Part shown: in pieces, positions 25,771-34,414 of the stretch
Layout of the letters: the number at the start of each line of letters is the position of its first letter
How positions within the stretch are numbered: position 1 is the stretch's first letter
From: Sphingobacterium hotanense
Lineage (GTDB): Bacteria; Bacteroidota; Bacteroidia; Sphingobacteriales; Sphingobacteriaceae
Reading direction: 5' to 3'
Length of the DNA: 64,000 nt
NCBI RefSeq assembly: GCF_008274825.1
Contig: NZ_CP030848.1
Span: 1,922,001 to 1,986,000, forward strand
The notes under the pieces: model-generated
Seen by the model: only the letters and a program-made list of their open reading frames with translations
Database searches by the model: none
What the model was told of the DNA's origin: nothing
Made by a program: the position numbers and the translations under genes

Positions 25771-25805
25771 AAATCTTTACCCCCCAAACTTTCGGTATGA
25801 TCCTC

Positions 25806-25813
25806 CATTTCTC
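25806..25813. repeat. Target-site duplication of ISAon1 copy 2
   Basis: CATTTCTC directly precedes copy 2 and is repeated directly after it at 27246-27253. An 8-bp duplication is normal for ISL3-type elements. Only two bases (TC) separate it from the right end of copy 1. Confidence 0.85.
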
Positions 25814-25882
25814 GGATCAAGCTGAATTCTTGGGGGGAATGTTAAAAATTTGTTAGTTTAGCGTCCTTAATACAGATATCCC

Positions 25883-26236
25883 TTGCAAGAAGCCGAACGT
25901 AAATTACTATCCCTATTGATGCCCGAAGGGCTTTTGGAATACTTCCAGATTTTAGAAGTCGATCAGGTCGACAATCAACTCCATATTTATTTAGATGAAC
26001 TTAATATTGCTCCGACAGGCTATGAGAACAGCAAGTTGGAGTCAAAGGGGTTTATGCCTTCTACTGAGATTTCGGACTTTCCTATTCGAGGTCAGAAAGT
26101 TACGCTACATATCCGTCGCCGTCGCTGGACAGTCTTGGATACAGGAGAGATCATCACGAGAGATTGGAACCTGGTGCGTGAGGGCGCTCGAATGACTACG
26201 GAATTCGGGCTTTCTTTAAAGAAGATATTTGGATAA
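25883..26236 (+). CDS. ISAon1 transposase N-terminal protein (orfA), copy 2
   Basis: 117 residues from TTG, the same protein as at 24441. It overlaps orfB by 8 bp. Confidence 0.8.
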   Translation: MQEAERKLLSLLMPEGLLEYFQILEVDQVDNQLHIYLDELNIAPTGYENSKLESKGFMPSTEISDFPIRGQKVTLHIRRRRWTVLDTGEIITRDWNLVREGARMTTEFGLSLKKIFG

Positions 26237-27212
26237 CCATCCTGTAAGCGCCCAATTGGTAGGTCTGTTCTTCCAAATGGACGGCAAGCAACTACAGGAT
26301 CAGTACAAGAACCACCTCAGTGATTTCCATGATTGGGACCAAAAGCCGCATGCAGAGAGCTGGACATTGTTCCCTGAAAACATCTCGGAACACCTGAGCA
26401 TCGATGAGACCAGCTTTAGCAACGGTGAGTTATATACCATTGTTAGCAGTAAATCGGCAAAAGGCCGTAAAGGGACGATCCTAGCAACTATTAAAGGCAC
26501 AAAGGCTGAGGATATCATAGCTGTTCTCGAGCGAATACCCTTGCGATCAAGGAATAAGGTAAAGGAGGTGACCATGGATATGGCTCCCAACATGGCCAAG
26601 GCTATCCGTAGATGTTTCAGGAATGCCAGGCGTGTGGTCGATCGGTTCCATGTCCAAAAGTTAGCTTACGATGCCGTTCAGGAACTCCGTATCAAATATC
26701 GTTGGGAAGTCTTGGATGCAGAAAGCAAGAAGATAATGGAATCGCGAAAGCGAGGAACCCCATATGAACCCGAGTTATTGCCCAATGGCGATACGCTCAA
26801 ACAGCTATTGGCTAGATCCAGACACCTCTTGTTCAAGCATCCCAGCCGATGGTCAGAAAGCCAGAAAAACCGGGCTGAATTGCTGTTCCTGCGGTTTCCT
26901 AAGCTAAAACAGGCTTATGATCTTGGAATTGCCTTAGGAGACATCTTCAACAAATGCCGGGACAAAAAGGTCGCATTTACCAAACTAGGCCTGTGGCATA
27001 ATCAGGTTGAGAATGCGGGCATTGCTTCCTTTGAGAGCGTAGCAAGATCCATTGCAGCTCATCATCAATACATTCTCCATTACTTCGACAACAGAAGTAC
27101 TAATGCATCGGCAGAATCATTCAATGCAAAACTCAAAGCTTTCAGGAGCGTCTTCCGTGGCGTAAGGGACACAACATTCTTCCTGTACAGAGTGATGAAA
27201 TTGTATGCTTAA
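26229..27212 (+). CDS. ISAon1 transposase catalytic protein (orfB), copy 2
   Basis: 327 residues from TTG, the same protein as at 24787 with the same DDE residues (D59, D117, E296). Both copies therefore look capable of transposition. Confidence 0.88.
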   Translation: MDNHPVSAQLVGLFFQMDGKQLQDQYKNHLSDFHDWDQKPHAESWTLFPENISEHLSIDETSFSNGELYTIVSSKSAKGRKGTILATIKGTKAEDIIAVLERIPLRSRNKVKEVTMDMAPNMAKAIRRCFRNARRVVDRFHVQKLAYDAVQELRIKYRWEVLDAESKKIMESRKRGTPYEPELLPNGDTLKQLLARSRHLLFKHPSRWSESQKNRAELLFLRFPKLKQAYDLGIALGDIFNKCRDKKVAFTKLGLWHNQVENAGIASFESVARSIAAHHQYILHYFDNRSTNASAESFNAKLKAFRSVFRGVRDTTFFLYRVMKLYA

Positions 27213-27286
27213 AAATCTTTACCCCCCAAACTTTCGGTATGATCCCATTTCTCCGTTTTTCGTGCATTTGAAATACGCATAAACGT

Positions 27287-27315
27287 AAAAAGCTCCTCAT
27301 TTCTGAGAAGCTTTT
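27287..27315 (-). terminator. Terminator of tRNA-His
   Basis: On the minus strand AAAAGCTTCTCA and TGAGGAGCTTTTT form a stem around a GAAA loop, directly after the tRNA 3' end, and end in a T-run. Confidence 0.75.
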
Positions 27316-27317
27316 CG

Positions 27318-27392
27318 GGTAAGTAATGGGGCTCGAACCCACGACCCCTAGAACCACAATCTAGTGCTCTAACCAACTGAGCTATACCTACC
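27318..27392 (-). tRNA. tRNA-His (GTG anticodon)
   Basis: A cloverleaf is visible on the minus strand. Acceptor stem GTAGGTA (27391-27385) pairs with TACTTAC. The D arm is AGCTCAGTTGGTTAGAGC. The anticodon stem CTAGA/TCTAG encloses the loop TTGTGGT with anticodon GTG. The T loop is TTCGAGC. An extra 5' G (27392) faces C73 (27318), the G-1:C73 identity pair of tRNA-His. No CCA is encoded. Confidence 0.95.
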
Positions 27393-27406
27393 GTGATTTT
27401 GTGATA

Positions 27407-27438
27407 CAAAAGTAGAATTAATCTCTATATTCTCCAAA
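27407..27438 (-). promoter_or_regulatory. Promoter of tRNA-His
   Basis: On the minus strand TTTG (27438-27435) and TACTTTTG (27414-27407) are 20 bp apart, matching the Bacteroidota consensus. The -7 box ends 15 bp before the tRNA 5' end. Confidence 0.6.
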
Positions 27439-27576
27439 TATATTTAGCTAAATATATGGTTTTTGATACAAATAAGCTCATTTCTAAGTAGATATTTTTT
27501 TAGCTAGTCTAATTCGAGCGAGATATAATGAAGAAAAGAATCAATTTTATCATGGATGATGAAATTCTCATAGCCA

Positions 27577-27717
27577 ATGTTCTATGAATATATTGATGTA
27601 GCCAAGATAGGGGCGTTGAATGTAAGATGTAAACCAACGTTTATTAAATATTTGATAGCTACGCTCTTTCTTTACATAATTATTGTAACATGCTTATTGC
27701 CTGATTTTTTAATTTGA
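27577..27717 (+). CDS. Possible small membrane protein (46 aa) in a long gap
   Basis: The 490-bp gap after tRNA-His holds one notable frame, ATG 27577 to TGA 27717. It encodes 'MFYEYIDVAKIGALNVRCKP' and then a membrane segment 'YLIATLFLYIIIVTCLLP'. An 18-codon frame precedes and overlaps it (27528-27584). It may be a small toxin-like peptide or chance. The rest of the gap is AT-rich without visible features. Confidence 0.25.
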   Translation: MFYEYIDVAKIGALNVRCKPTFIKYLIATLFLYIIIVTCLLPDFLI

Positions 27718-27884
27718 AAATATTATGTTTCACATTAAAAGCCCCTTCACATATCGATAATTAATTGATTTTCATTGGTAAGCATCTTTTCGAATTTTAA
27801 TTATTGAAGTATAATTTGAAAAATTAGTTTATATTTGATAGAGTTGTTTTAGGCCAGTAATCAATAGTTTGTAATCTTAAATGT

Positions 27885-28310
27885 ATGAAGATGATTTCTA
27901 AAAATATATTGGTTGATTCGGCATTAATTGGTACTATACATTTCTACGCCTATGTTTTTAATAATTACGACGGCCATATAGGCTTTGGATTATTTACGAA
28001 CGATGGACCTAAGCCAATCGTTTACTTTCTACGAAGTAAAACTTCTCGAACCACCCTACATTTTGATGATGAAATTATCTTTTGGTTATGCGATCAGAGT
28101 GAATTTAGTACGCAAGAGCGGAGGCATTTGTTTAAAGAGTTTCTAGACTTTGCCATCCGAATGGAACGAAAGGCTTCAGAGATGATCTTCAAGGGCGTGA
28201 AAATGACGACACTTTCTGATTCTCGTGAAATTATTAAATACAAACGCCTATACATTCATTATCAACGCCCATCCATTTCGCCGACTGTCCGCCTAAGTAT
28301 GGAAAACTAA
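27885..28310 (+). CDS. Conserved-looking protein of unknown function (141 aa)
   Basis: Soluble alpha/beta protein with an N-terminal beta region (FYAYVFNNYDGHIGFGLFTN) and a helical middle (TQERRHLFKEFLDFAIRMER). No family recognised. It is convergent with the MocR-type regulator gene, overlapping its end by 4 bp. Start could be the first or third codon (both ATG). Confidence 0.55.
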   Translation: MKMISKNILVDSALIGTIHFYAYVFNNYDGHIGFGLFTNDGPKPIVYFLRSKTSRTTLHFDDEIIFWLCDQSEFSTQERRHLFKEFLDFAIRMERKASEMIFKGVKMTTLSDSREIIKYKRLYIHYQRPSISPTVRLSMEN

Positions 28311-29782
28311 CTTTCCATCTCTTCTAACACCAATTTCAATATTTTTACAGCCTGTTCCATTTCTTCCATATCGAGATTGCCGAATCCTATTCGTGTTCCT
28401 GTTGTTTTGCTCGATTGATAGAGTAGGGTCTTTGGTAAGAAAAGGTGCTTAGCGGCACAGCGTTTTGCTAGTTCATAGAGGTTTATTGCTTTCCTCCAAT
28501 TCAACCAAAATGCTAATCCTCCCTTTGGGGTTGTAAACTGTACCCTTTCGCCTAGATGTTCAGAAAGCAAGTATCCGAAGTGATCCCTACGCTCTTTGTA
28601 AACCTTTATAGACTTCTTTAGGTGCCGATCAACAACTCCTTCTTGTATCAATTCGCCTAATGCTTGTTCCATCAATATGTCGCCTTGTCGATCGATGATG
28701 CCCAAGTGCTTCCGCATCTCCTGCATGATGTTTCTTGGTGCAACGATAAAGCCTGTTCTAAAGCCCGGTGCTAACGATTTACCAAATGAACCTACGTAGA
28801 TTACCATACCGTTTTGATCGTTACTGGCGAGCGGTAAGATAGGTTGCTTCTCGTAGTGAAAGTCATAATCGTAGTCGTCCTCAACGATAATAAAGCCATA
28901 TTGGTTGGCAAGCTGTAGCAAATCCATTCGTCTTTGCGCGGATAAGGGTACCGTAGTAGGATAATGTTGTTGTGGAGTGACATAGACCATCCGTATCGGC
29001 TCTTGCTCACATAGCTTTCGTAGCGCGTTAGTGTCTATTCCATCTTCGTCTACTGGAATGGTCTTGATTCTGTTGCCGGCTTTTTGGAAAATCATGTTAG
29101 CTGAAAAATAACCTAGTTCCGCTACGACAACGGTGTCTGATGGCTCGAGGATAATTTCCGCAATAATAAACAAACTCATTTCCATACTTCGTGTGATCAG
29201 CAAGTTGTCTTTACTGATTGCCAATCCTCGCGAATGTTGAAGATACATTGTCAGCTGCTCTTTGAAATATTCTGAACCGTCATGGTTATAATATCCCATT
29301 TTTCTGCGGTTAACCTTGCGCTTAAGGTTTGCCGAGTAAATCCTAGAGAGATCATCAAGCTGTGTTAAACGTATATCTGGCGTGCCGTCATTGAAACTCA
29401 GCTCGTAGTTGTTCTTCTCAAAAGGATTGTCTAAGAGGAAAGATTTCCGGAACCGATAGCCTGTGGTTTTCGGATAGCTATATTCTCTTTCTGTCGAAGG
29501 ATTTAAAAGCGGTAATTCTGATGATATGAAAGTGCCTTTATTGGCTATTATTTCTACCCATCCTTGGGCGAAGAGTTCCTCATAGGCGGCCGTAATCGTG
29601 TTTCTGTGTACATCCAATAACTCACTTAACTGTCGGGTTCCCAAGAGTTTCGCTCCAGGTCGCAAATGTCCACGTACAATTGCTTGGATAAATTGTTGCG
29701 CTATTTGAAGGTATACATGTTGGGAATTCGACTTGTCTATTTGGATAATACTACGATAGGGTATGTTGTCCGGACTACTCAT
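28307..29782 (-). CDS. MocR-type GntR regulator fused to aminotransferase fold
   Basis: 491 residues from the ATG at 29782 (MSSPDNIPYRS). A longer frame to 29974 overlaps the divergent gene and is unlikely. The N-terminal wHTH of GntR type (VYLQIAQQFIQAIVRGHLRP, then 'QLSELLDVHRNTITAAYEEL') is followed by a PLP-dependent class I aminotransferase domain. The PLP lysine is in 'YVGSFGKSLAPGFRTGF', with the upstream 'IIVEDDYDYDFHY'. MocR proteins usually control neighbouring genes in response to PLP or amino compounds. It diverges from the biotin operon, so it is the likely local regulator. Confidence 0.88.
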   Translation of the reverse strand: MSSPDNIPYRSIIQIDKSNSQHVYLQIAQQFIQAIVRGHLRPGAKLLGTRQLSELLDVHRNTITAAYEELFAQGWVEIIANKGTFISSELPLLNPSTEREYSYPKTTGYRFRKSFLLDNPFEKNNYELSFNDGTPDIRLTQLDDLSRIYSANLKRKVNRRKMGYYNHDGSEYFKEQLTMYLQHSRGLAISKDNLLITRSMEMSLFIIAEIILEPSDTVVVAELGYFSANMIFQKAGNRIKTIPVDEDGIDTNALRKLCEQEPIRMVYVTPQQHYPTTVPLSAQRRMDLLQLANQYGFIIVEDDYDYDFHYEKQPILPLASNDQNGMVIYVGSFGKSLAPGFRTGFIVAPRNIMQEMRKHLGIIDRQGDILMEQALGELIQEGVVDRHLKKSIKVYKERRDHFGYLLSEHLGERVQFTTPKGGLAFWLNWRKAINLYELAKRCAAKHLFLPKTLLYQSSKTTGTRIGFGNLDMEEMEQAVKILKLVLEEMES

Positions 29783-29846
29783 GATATCAAAACTGGTAGG
29801 GTTTAACCTGCCGGCAAGGTAATACATTTGCTGGAAATAGAGAAAT
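29783..29846 (+). promoter_or_regulatory. Biotin operon promoter and possible MocR operator
   Basis: TACATTTG (29823-29830) is a good -7 box, with TTTA about 17 bp upstream. Between them is an imperfect palindrome, TTAACCT-GCCGGCA-AGGTAAT. The region separates the MocR-type regulator from the first gene of the biotin operon, whose ATG is 16 bp downstream. Confidence 0.45.
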
Positions 29847-30482
29847 ATGAAGACAATAATCAATCGTATCGTTAGTGATGATATTCTCCACGCGAAATGG
29901 CTCAATACTCTTTCTTTTATGGAAAATGCAGGGGCGCGTAAAATCTCCGCCTGTGAAAATCGTTTTATGACCAATCTGATGCAACTGAAACATGCAGCAG
30001 AGGAGCATCGACATGCATATTACCTTAAAAAGCAGCTTTCAAAACTTGATATTACAGGTTTTCAATATTATTCCCCGAATACATTATTAGCCGCGAGCCA
30101 TACCTTACATTTTTTGCATGCGCTGGATATACAAGTATGTCGTTATTTGAAGAATCACTTCCAACTTGACTCGAATGCATTGAAATATGCAGCATATCTT
30201 TTTGTTACTTATGCTATTGAAGTCCGAGCGGATGAGCTCTATCCAATCTATCAGGAAGCATTAACCAAACACTTATCTAAAGTGATGGTCAAATCAATTA
30301 TTCTTGAGGAAGAAGGGCATTTGGAAGAAATGGTTGCTTCCTTAAAGGAATTTGATGAGCGATGGGAAATGCACGCTACAGCGGTCTTAGCTTTAGAGAA
30401 GGAACTGTTTGAACATTGGTTTTCAGCAATTGCATTAGAGATTGAGAAGGCATATGGCCACATTGGCGAAGTGGCAAACTAA
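29847..30482 (+). CDS. Ferritin-like diiron protein, first gene of the biotin operon
   Basis: 211 residues, all-helical, with two ExxH motifs: E53-x-x-H56 in 'AEEHRHAYYL' and E155-x-x-H158 in 'LEEEGHLEEM'. Further candidate ligands are E26 and E125 on separate helices. The E, ExxH, E, ExxH order is that of ferritin-like diiron oxidases such as acyl-ACP desaturase, AurF or MiaE. It overlaps bioF by 41 bp. No bioC or bioH is in the operon. A role in making the pimeloyl precursor or another oxidative biotin step is inference; metal-dependent function is supported by the motifs. Confidence 0.65.
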   Translation: MKTIINRIVSDDILHAKWLNTLSFMENAGARKISACENRFMTNLMQLKHAAEEHRHAYYLKKQLSKLDITGFQYYSPNTLLAASHTLHFLHALDIQVCRYLKNHFQLDSNALKYAAYLFVTYAIEVRADELYPIYQEALTKHLSKVMVKSIILEEEGHLEEMVASLKEFDERWEMHATAVLALEKELFEHWFSAIALEIEKAYGHIGEVAN

Positions 30483-31566
30483 TCTTAATGACCGCGCCTC
30501 GTTCGGTCTTTTAAGAAAGCTACCTATCGACAAGCAGATGATTGATTTCGCTTCCAACGATTACCTTGGTTTAGCGAGAAATGCAGTGTTTCAGCAATCC
30601 CTATTGGAATTAGCAATGAATGACCCTGCTTTAATGACCGGTAGCACTGGGTCTAGGCTCATAACTGGTAACTCTCTTCTACAAGAGAGGGTAGAAGCTT
30701 TTCTAGCTGAACGTTATGCTGTCGAAGCCGCATTGCTTTTCCCTTCAGGATATACCGCTAATTTATCACTACTAAGTGCATTACCTCAGCGCGGCGATAC
30801 GCTGATTGTAGATGAGTTGATACATCGCTCTGTTCATGATGGTTGTTTGATGAATCAAGCCAATAAATGGAAGTTCCGCCATCAGGATTTAAATCATCTT
30901 GAAGAATTATTGAAGCGTGCAAAGGACCAGAGCTGGGTAGTTGTTGAATCGGTCTATTCGATGGATGGAGATATCGCGCGCTTAAAAGAGTTAGCTGAAC
31001 TGGCGATGGCTTATGATGCTCATCTCATCGTGGATGAAGCACATGCTGTCGGAGTGTTTGGAGATGGCTTGGTTCAAGAGTATGGCTTGCAATCTCAAGT
31101 CTTTGCAACGGTTGTTACTTATGGAAAAGCTATGGGATTACATGGTGCCGCTATTTTAGGGTCGGAGACGTTGAAAAGCTACCTAATTAACTATGCATCC
31201 CCATTTATCTATAGTACTGCCATGCCAGATCTGATGGCTTTGAGCATACAAGCAGGCTATGAATTCTTAGATCGAAATACGCACTTAAGGCAGAAGCTTC
31301 AAGATCGCATCGCTTGCTTTGAATCAGAGATGTTTGATAAATATTCAAAATCATTACTAAATCCCATTCAGCCTGTTATTATAGCTGATCTGAATAAATT
31401 AAAGAACCTAAGTAAGGAGATTAAAGAGCATGGTTTCCATGTTTATGCGGTGCTTCCACCTACCGTGCCGGAAGGAACAGGGCGCTTTCGGATTTCAATT
31501 CATCAATATAACACTCAGGAGGAAATCAAACAACTTGTCCAGCTTATCAAATCAAATATTGAATGA
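30442..31566 (+). CDS. bioF: 8-amino-7-oxononanoate synthase
   Basis: 374 residues. It condenses pimeloyl-ACP or pimeloyl-CoA with L-alanine to give KAPA, using PLP. Visible are 'STGSRLITGN' (68-77), 'DEAHAVGVFG' (198-207) with the PLP-contacting Asp and His, and the PLP lysine K229 in 'VTYGKAMGLHG'. Length fits the family. The start at 30442 overlaps the diiron gene by 41 bp; the ATG at 30454 is also possible. Its stop overlaps the bioD start as ATGA. Confidence 0.92.
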   Translation: MRRHMATLAKWQTNLNDRASFGLLRKLPIDKQMIDFASNDYLGLARNAVFQQSLLELAMNDPALMTGSTGSRLITGNSLLQERVEAFLAERYAVEAALLFPSGYTANLSLLSALPQRGDTLIVDELIHRSVHDGCLMNQANKWKFRHQDLNHLEELLKRAKDQSWVVVESVYSMDGDIARLKELAELAMAYDAHLIVDEAHAVGVFGDGLVQEYGLQSQVFATVVTYGKAMGLHGAAILGSETLKSYLINYASPFIYSTAMPDLMALSIQAGYEFLDRNTHLRQKLQDRIACFESEMFDKYSKSLLNPIQPVIIADLNKLKNLSKEIKEHGFHVYAVLPPTVPEGTGRFRISIHQYNTQEEIKQLVQLIKSNIE

Positions 31567-32129
31567 AAAAACAAGTCTTTGTATCAGGAATAGGAACGGG
31601 AATAGGGAAGACGTTCTGCTCAGCCATGCTTGTCAAACTTTGGCAAGCCGATTATTGGAAGCCAATACAGTCTGGCGATTTAGACATGACAGACAGCATG
31701 ACCATACGCTCGCTAGTAGATAATGATATCACAATATTCCCCGAACGCTATCGACTAAAGACAGCAGCCTCACCTCATGAGTCTGCTCAGATCGATGGAG
31801 TCGAAATTTCATTAAATGATTTCCAACTTCCATACAGCCAAAATAGTCTAGTTGTTGAAGGGGCAGGAGGGCTATATGTTCCTATTAATGAGGACGAATT
31901 CATAATCGACTTAATAGAACACTTGAAATTACCTGCGGTATTAGTGATTCAAGATTATTTAGGTTGTATTAATCACAGTGTACTTTCTATAAAAGCGTTG
32001 GAGTCCAAAAATATTACCGTAGACACCGTGGTTTTCAATGGTCCATTTTCTACTGCTACAGAACGAATTATCCGTAGGCACATCCCTGCCGAAGTAGCTT
32101 GCATCAATATACCTTGGTTCCATAAATAG
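31563..32129 (+). CDS. bioD: Dethiobiotin synthetase
   Basis: 188 residues. ATP-dependent carboxylation of DAPA to dethiobiotin. The P-loop 'GIGTGIGKT' (9-17) is followed by 'YWKPIQSGD', with the substrate-binding Lys, and 'VEGAGGLYVPI', with the acidic residue of the metal site. It is a little short compared with the common 220 aa, but complete. The ATGA overlap with bioF indicates coupling. Confidence 0.92.
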   Translation: MKKQVFVSGIGTGIGKTFCSAMLVKLWQADYWKPIQSGDLDMTDSMTIRSLVDNDITIFPERYRLKTAASPHESAQIDGVEISLNDFQLPYSQNSLVVEGAGGLYVPINEDEFIIDLIEHLKLPAVLVIQDYLGCINHSVLSIKALESKNITVDTVVFNGPFSTATERIIRRHIPAEVACINIPWFHK

Positions 32130-32165
32130 AAAATCTTAAACAAGAACACAATACATCAATTCAGA

Positions 32166-33161
32166 ATGAAACAAGAAAATGCATTACGTCATAATTGGAC
32201 GAAAGAAGAGCTATTAGCTATTTACAACAAACCACTGATGGAGCTAGTCTATGAAGCCGCATCAGTTCATAGGCAATGGCATAATCCGCAAGAAATACAA
32301 ATCTCAACCTTGCTATCTGTAAAAACTGGAGGCTGTCCCGAAGACTGCTCGTACTGCGGACAGGCGGCGCGCTATCATACGGACATCAAAGTACAAGCTT
32401 TACTGCCAACGGAGACCGTTCTAGCACATGCGAAAAAAGCAAAAGATAGCGGTTCCTCACGCTTTTGTATGGCTGCAGCATGGCGAGAAGTGCGCGACAA
32501 CCGCGACTTCGATCGGATCATAGAGATGGTTAAAGGAGTAAATGAATTAGGACTAGAGGTATGCTGTACACTGGGTATGCTCAGTGAAAGTCAGGCTCAA
32601 CGCTTGCAAGAAGCAGGACTATACGCTTATAACCATAACTTGGATACCTCAGAGGAATTTTACGATGAAATTATTTCTACGCGTAAGTTTGATAATCGAA
32701 TTGAGACGATTAAGAATGTGCGGAAGGCCGGTATCACGGTTTGTTCGGGCGGTATCATCGGATTGGGCGAGAAGCCTGCGGATCGTATCTCTATGCTTCG
32801 GAGCCTCGCAAATATGGAAAAACACCCGGAATCAGTCCCTATCAATGCTTTAGCAAGAGTGGCTGGAACACCGTTAGAACATCTTCCAAAGATTGATATC
32901 TGGGAAATGGTTCGCATGATTGCCACTGCCCGCATGGTGTTGCCATCTTCTATGGTCCGTTTGAGTGCTGGAAGGATCGAGATGTCGGAAGTCGAGCAAG
33001 CATGGTGCTTTATGGCAGGAGCTAACTCCATTTTTACCGGCGAACGCCAAACGCTATTGGTAACTCCGAACCCTGGAGTAGACGTGGATATGGAAATGTT
33101 AAAAAATCTAGGACTGAAACCCATGCAGAAGGAGGTTAAGGAAACATGTTCAATGAGTTAA
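32166..33161 (+). CDS. bioB: Biotin synthase
   Basis: 331 residues. Radical SAM enzyme that inserts sulfur into dethiobiotin. The 4Fe-4S site C57-x3-C61-x2-C64 ([10 protein letters not shown]) is intact. Other family motifs include 'YNHNLDT' (substrate-binding Asn-His-Asn-Leu-Asp-Thr), '[10 protein letters not shown]' with a conserved Cys of the auxiliary cluster, and 'SAGRIE' with the conserved Arg. It overlaps bioA by 16 bp. Confidence 0.96.
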   Translation: MKQENALRHNWTKEELLAIYNKPLMELVYEAASVHRQWHNPQEIQISTLLSVKTGGCPEDCSYCGQAARYHTDIKVQALLPTETVLAHAKKAKDSGSSRFCMAAAWREVRDNRDFDRIIEMVKGVNELGLEVCCTLGMLSESQAQRLQEAGLYAYNHNLDTSEEFYDEIISTRKFDNRIETIKNVRKAGITVCSGGIIGLGEKPADRISMLRSLANMEKHPESVPINALARVAGTPLEHLPKIDIWEMVRMIATARMVLPSSMVRLSAGRIEMSEVEQAWCFMAGANSIFTGERQTLLVTPNPGVDVDMEMLKNLGLKPMQKEVKETCSMS

Positions 33162-34414
33162 TAACACGAGACCGTGCGGTTAATTGGCATCCCTATAGCC
33201 AAATGAAAACCAGCCAACATATTCCTATACTCTCCGGAAAAGGAACTCGTCTCTATGACGCCAATGGAAACAGCTATATAGACGCTGTTTCCTCCTGGTG
33301 GGTGACCTTACATGGTCATTCGCACTCATATATTGCTCAGAAGGTTTTCGAGCAGCTACAGCGTCTAGAACAGGTTATTTTTGCAGGCTTTACTCATGAG
33401 CCTGCTATCGAGCTATCAGAGCGTCTGCTGGCCTTGTTGCCCCCAAACCAACGAAAGATGTTTTACTCCGACAATGGTTCGACCGCTGTAGAAGTCGCAC
33501 TCAAGATGTGCATTCAATATGCGTATCAACAAGGGAAAAAGAAGAGTAAAATACTTGCCTTTAAGAATGGTTATCATGGTGATACCTTTGGTGCTATGTC
33601 TGTCAGCGAGCGGGGTCTGTGGACTGCGCCTTTTCAGGATTTGCTCTTTGAGGTGATATTCATTGATGCTCCCCATTCATCCAACCTGGAGGAAGCTTTC
33701 AAAACAATTGATCTGCACGCTGAGGATTTCGCTTGTTTCATCTATGAGCCTTTGGTGCAAGGCGCCGGGGGGATGTTAATGCATCAAGCGGCTGATCTTT
33801 CTGCATTGATGTCTTACTGCAAATCCAAAGGAATTCTACTGATTCAGGACGAGGTATTCGTCGGATTCGGGCGAACAGGAACTTTATTTGCTGCCGACCA
33901 ATTAACTGAAAGTCCAGATATTATGTGTTTTTCCAAAGGGTTAACCGGAGGTACTATGCCGATGGGAATCACAAGCTGTACCGAGGAGCTGTATGAAGCA
34001 TTCTATTCGGACGAAAAGATGAAAGCTTTCTTTCATGGACATTCTTTTACAGCCAGTCCAATCGCCTGTGCCGCGTCATTGGCAAGTCTGGATTTACTTC
34101 TTCAACAAGATACGTTGGAAGCCATAAAACGTATTGTCCGTCTACATCAAGATTTTACGGCGGAGCTCCAAACATTTGATGTCGTTCAAAACGTTCGTCA
34201 ATGTGGAACCATATTGGCGTTTGACTGGAATATAGGGGAGAACTCCTACTTCAACCATATACAGGAGCGACTATACAATGCCTTCCTCGCCGAGGGAGTC
34301 ATTCTGCGACCTTTAGGAAATACGGTGTATATCGTGCCACCATACTGCATCTCGGAGCATGAAATGCTGGAGGTTTACCGAGCCATTAAGAAAGTCGCAA
34401 ATAGCATGTTCTAA
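33146..34414 (+). CDS. bioA: Adenosylmethionine-8-amino-7-oxononanoate aminotransferase
   Basis: 422 residues. It transfers the amino group of SAM to KAPA to give DAPA. The class III aminotransferase signature is '[15 protein letters not shown]' with D235, and the PLP lysine is K264 in '[13 protein letters not shown]'. 'HPYSQM' and '[10 protein letters not shown]' are bioA-specific active-site stretches. Last gene of the operon. Its end overlaps the convergent SH3-like gene by 4 bp. Confidence 0.95.
   Translation: MFNELITRDRAVNWHPYSQMKTSQHIPILSGKGTRLYDANGNSYIDAVSSWWVTLHGHSHSYIAQKVFEQLQRLEQVIFAGFTHEPAIELSERLLALLPPNQRKMFYSDNGSTAVEVALKMCIQYAYQQGKKKSKILAFKNGYHGDTFGAMSVSERGLWTAPFQDLLFEVIFIDAPHSSNLEEAFKTIDLHAEDFACFIYEPLVQGAGGMLMHQAADLSALMSYCKSKGILLIQDEVFVGFGRTGTLFAADQLTESPDIMCFSKGLTGGTMPMGITSCTEELYEAFYSDEKMKAFFHGHSFTASPIACAASLASLDLLLQQDTLEAIKRIVRLHQDFTAELQTFDVVQNVRQCGTILAFDWNIGENSYFNHIQERLYNAFLAEGVILRPLGNTVYIVPPYCISEHEMLEVYRAIKKVANSMF

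Larger units (their letters stand above)
24372..25803 (+). mobile_element. ISAon1-type insertion sequence, copy 1
   Basis: 1432 bp, bounded by GGATCA...TTGGGGGG at the left and its imperfect complement (CCCCCC...GATCC) at the right. It carries two overlapping transposase frames. The 8 bp at its left (GATTTATT) and right (TCCATTTC) differ, so it has no target duplication. This indicates that its left flank was lost or rearranged after insertion. It appears identical to copy 2, 10 bp further on. Confidence 0.85.
25814..27245 (+). mobile_element. ISAon1-type insertion sequence, copy 2
   Basis: 1432 bp, with the same ends and coding frames as copy 1 and no difference that I could see. Flanked by the 8-bp duplication CATTTCTC on both sides, so this copy is a simple insertion. 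Its right end is 41 bp from the tRNA-His terminator. Confidence 0.9.
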
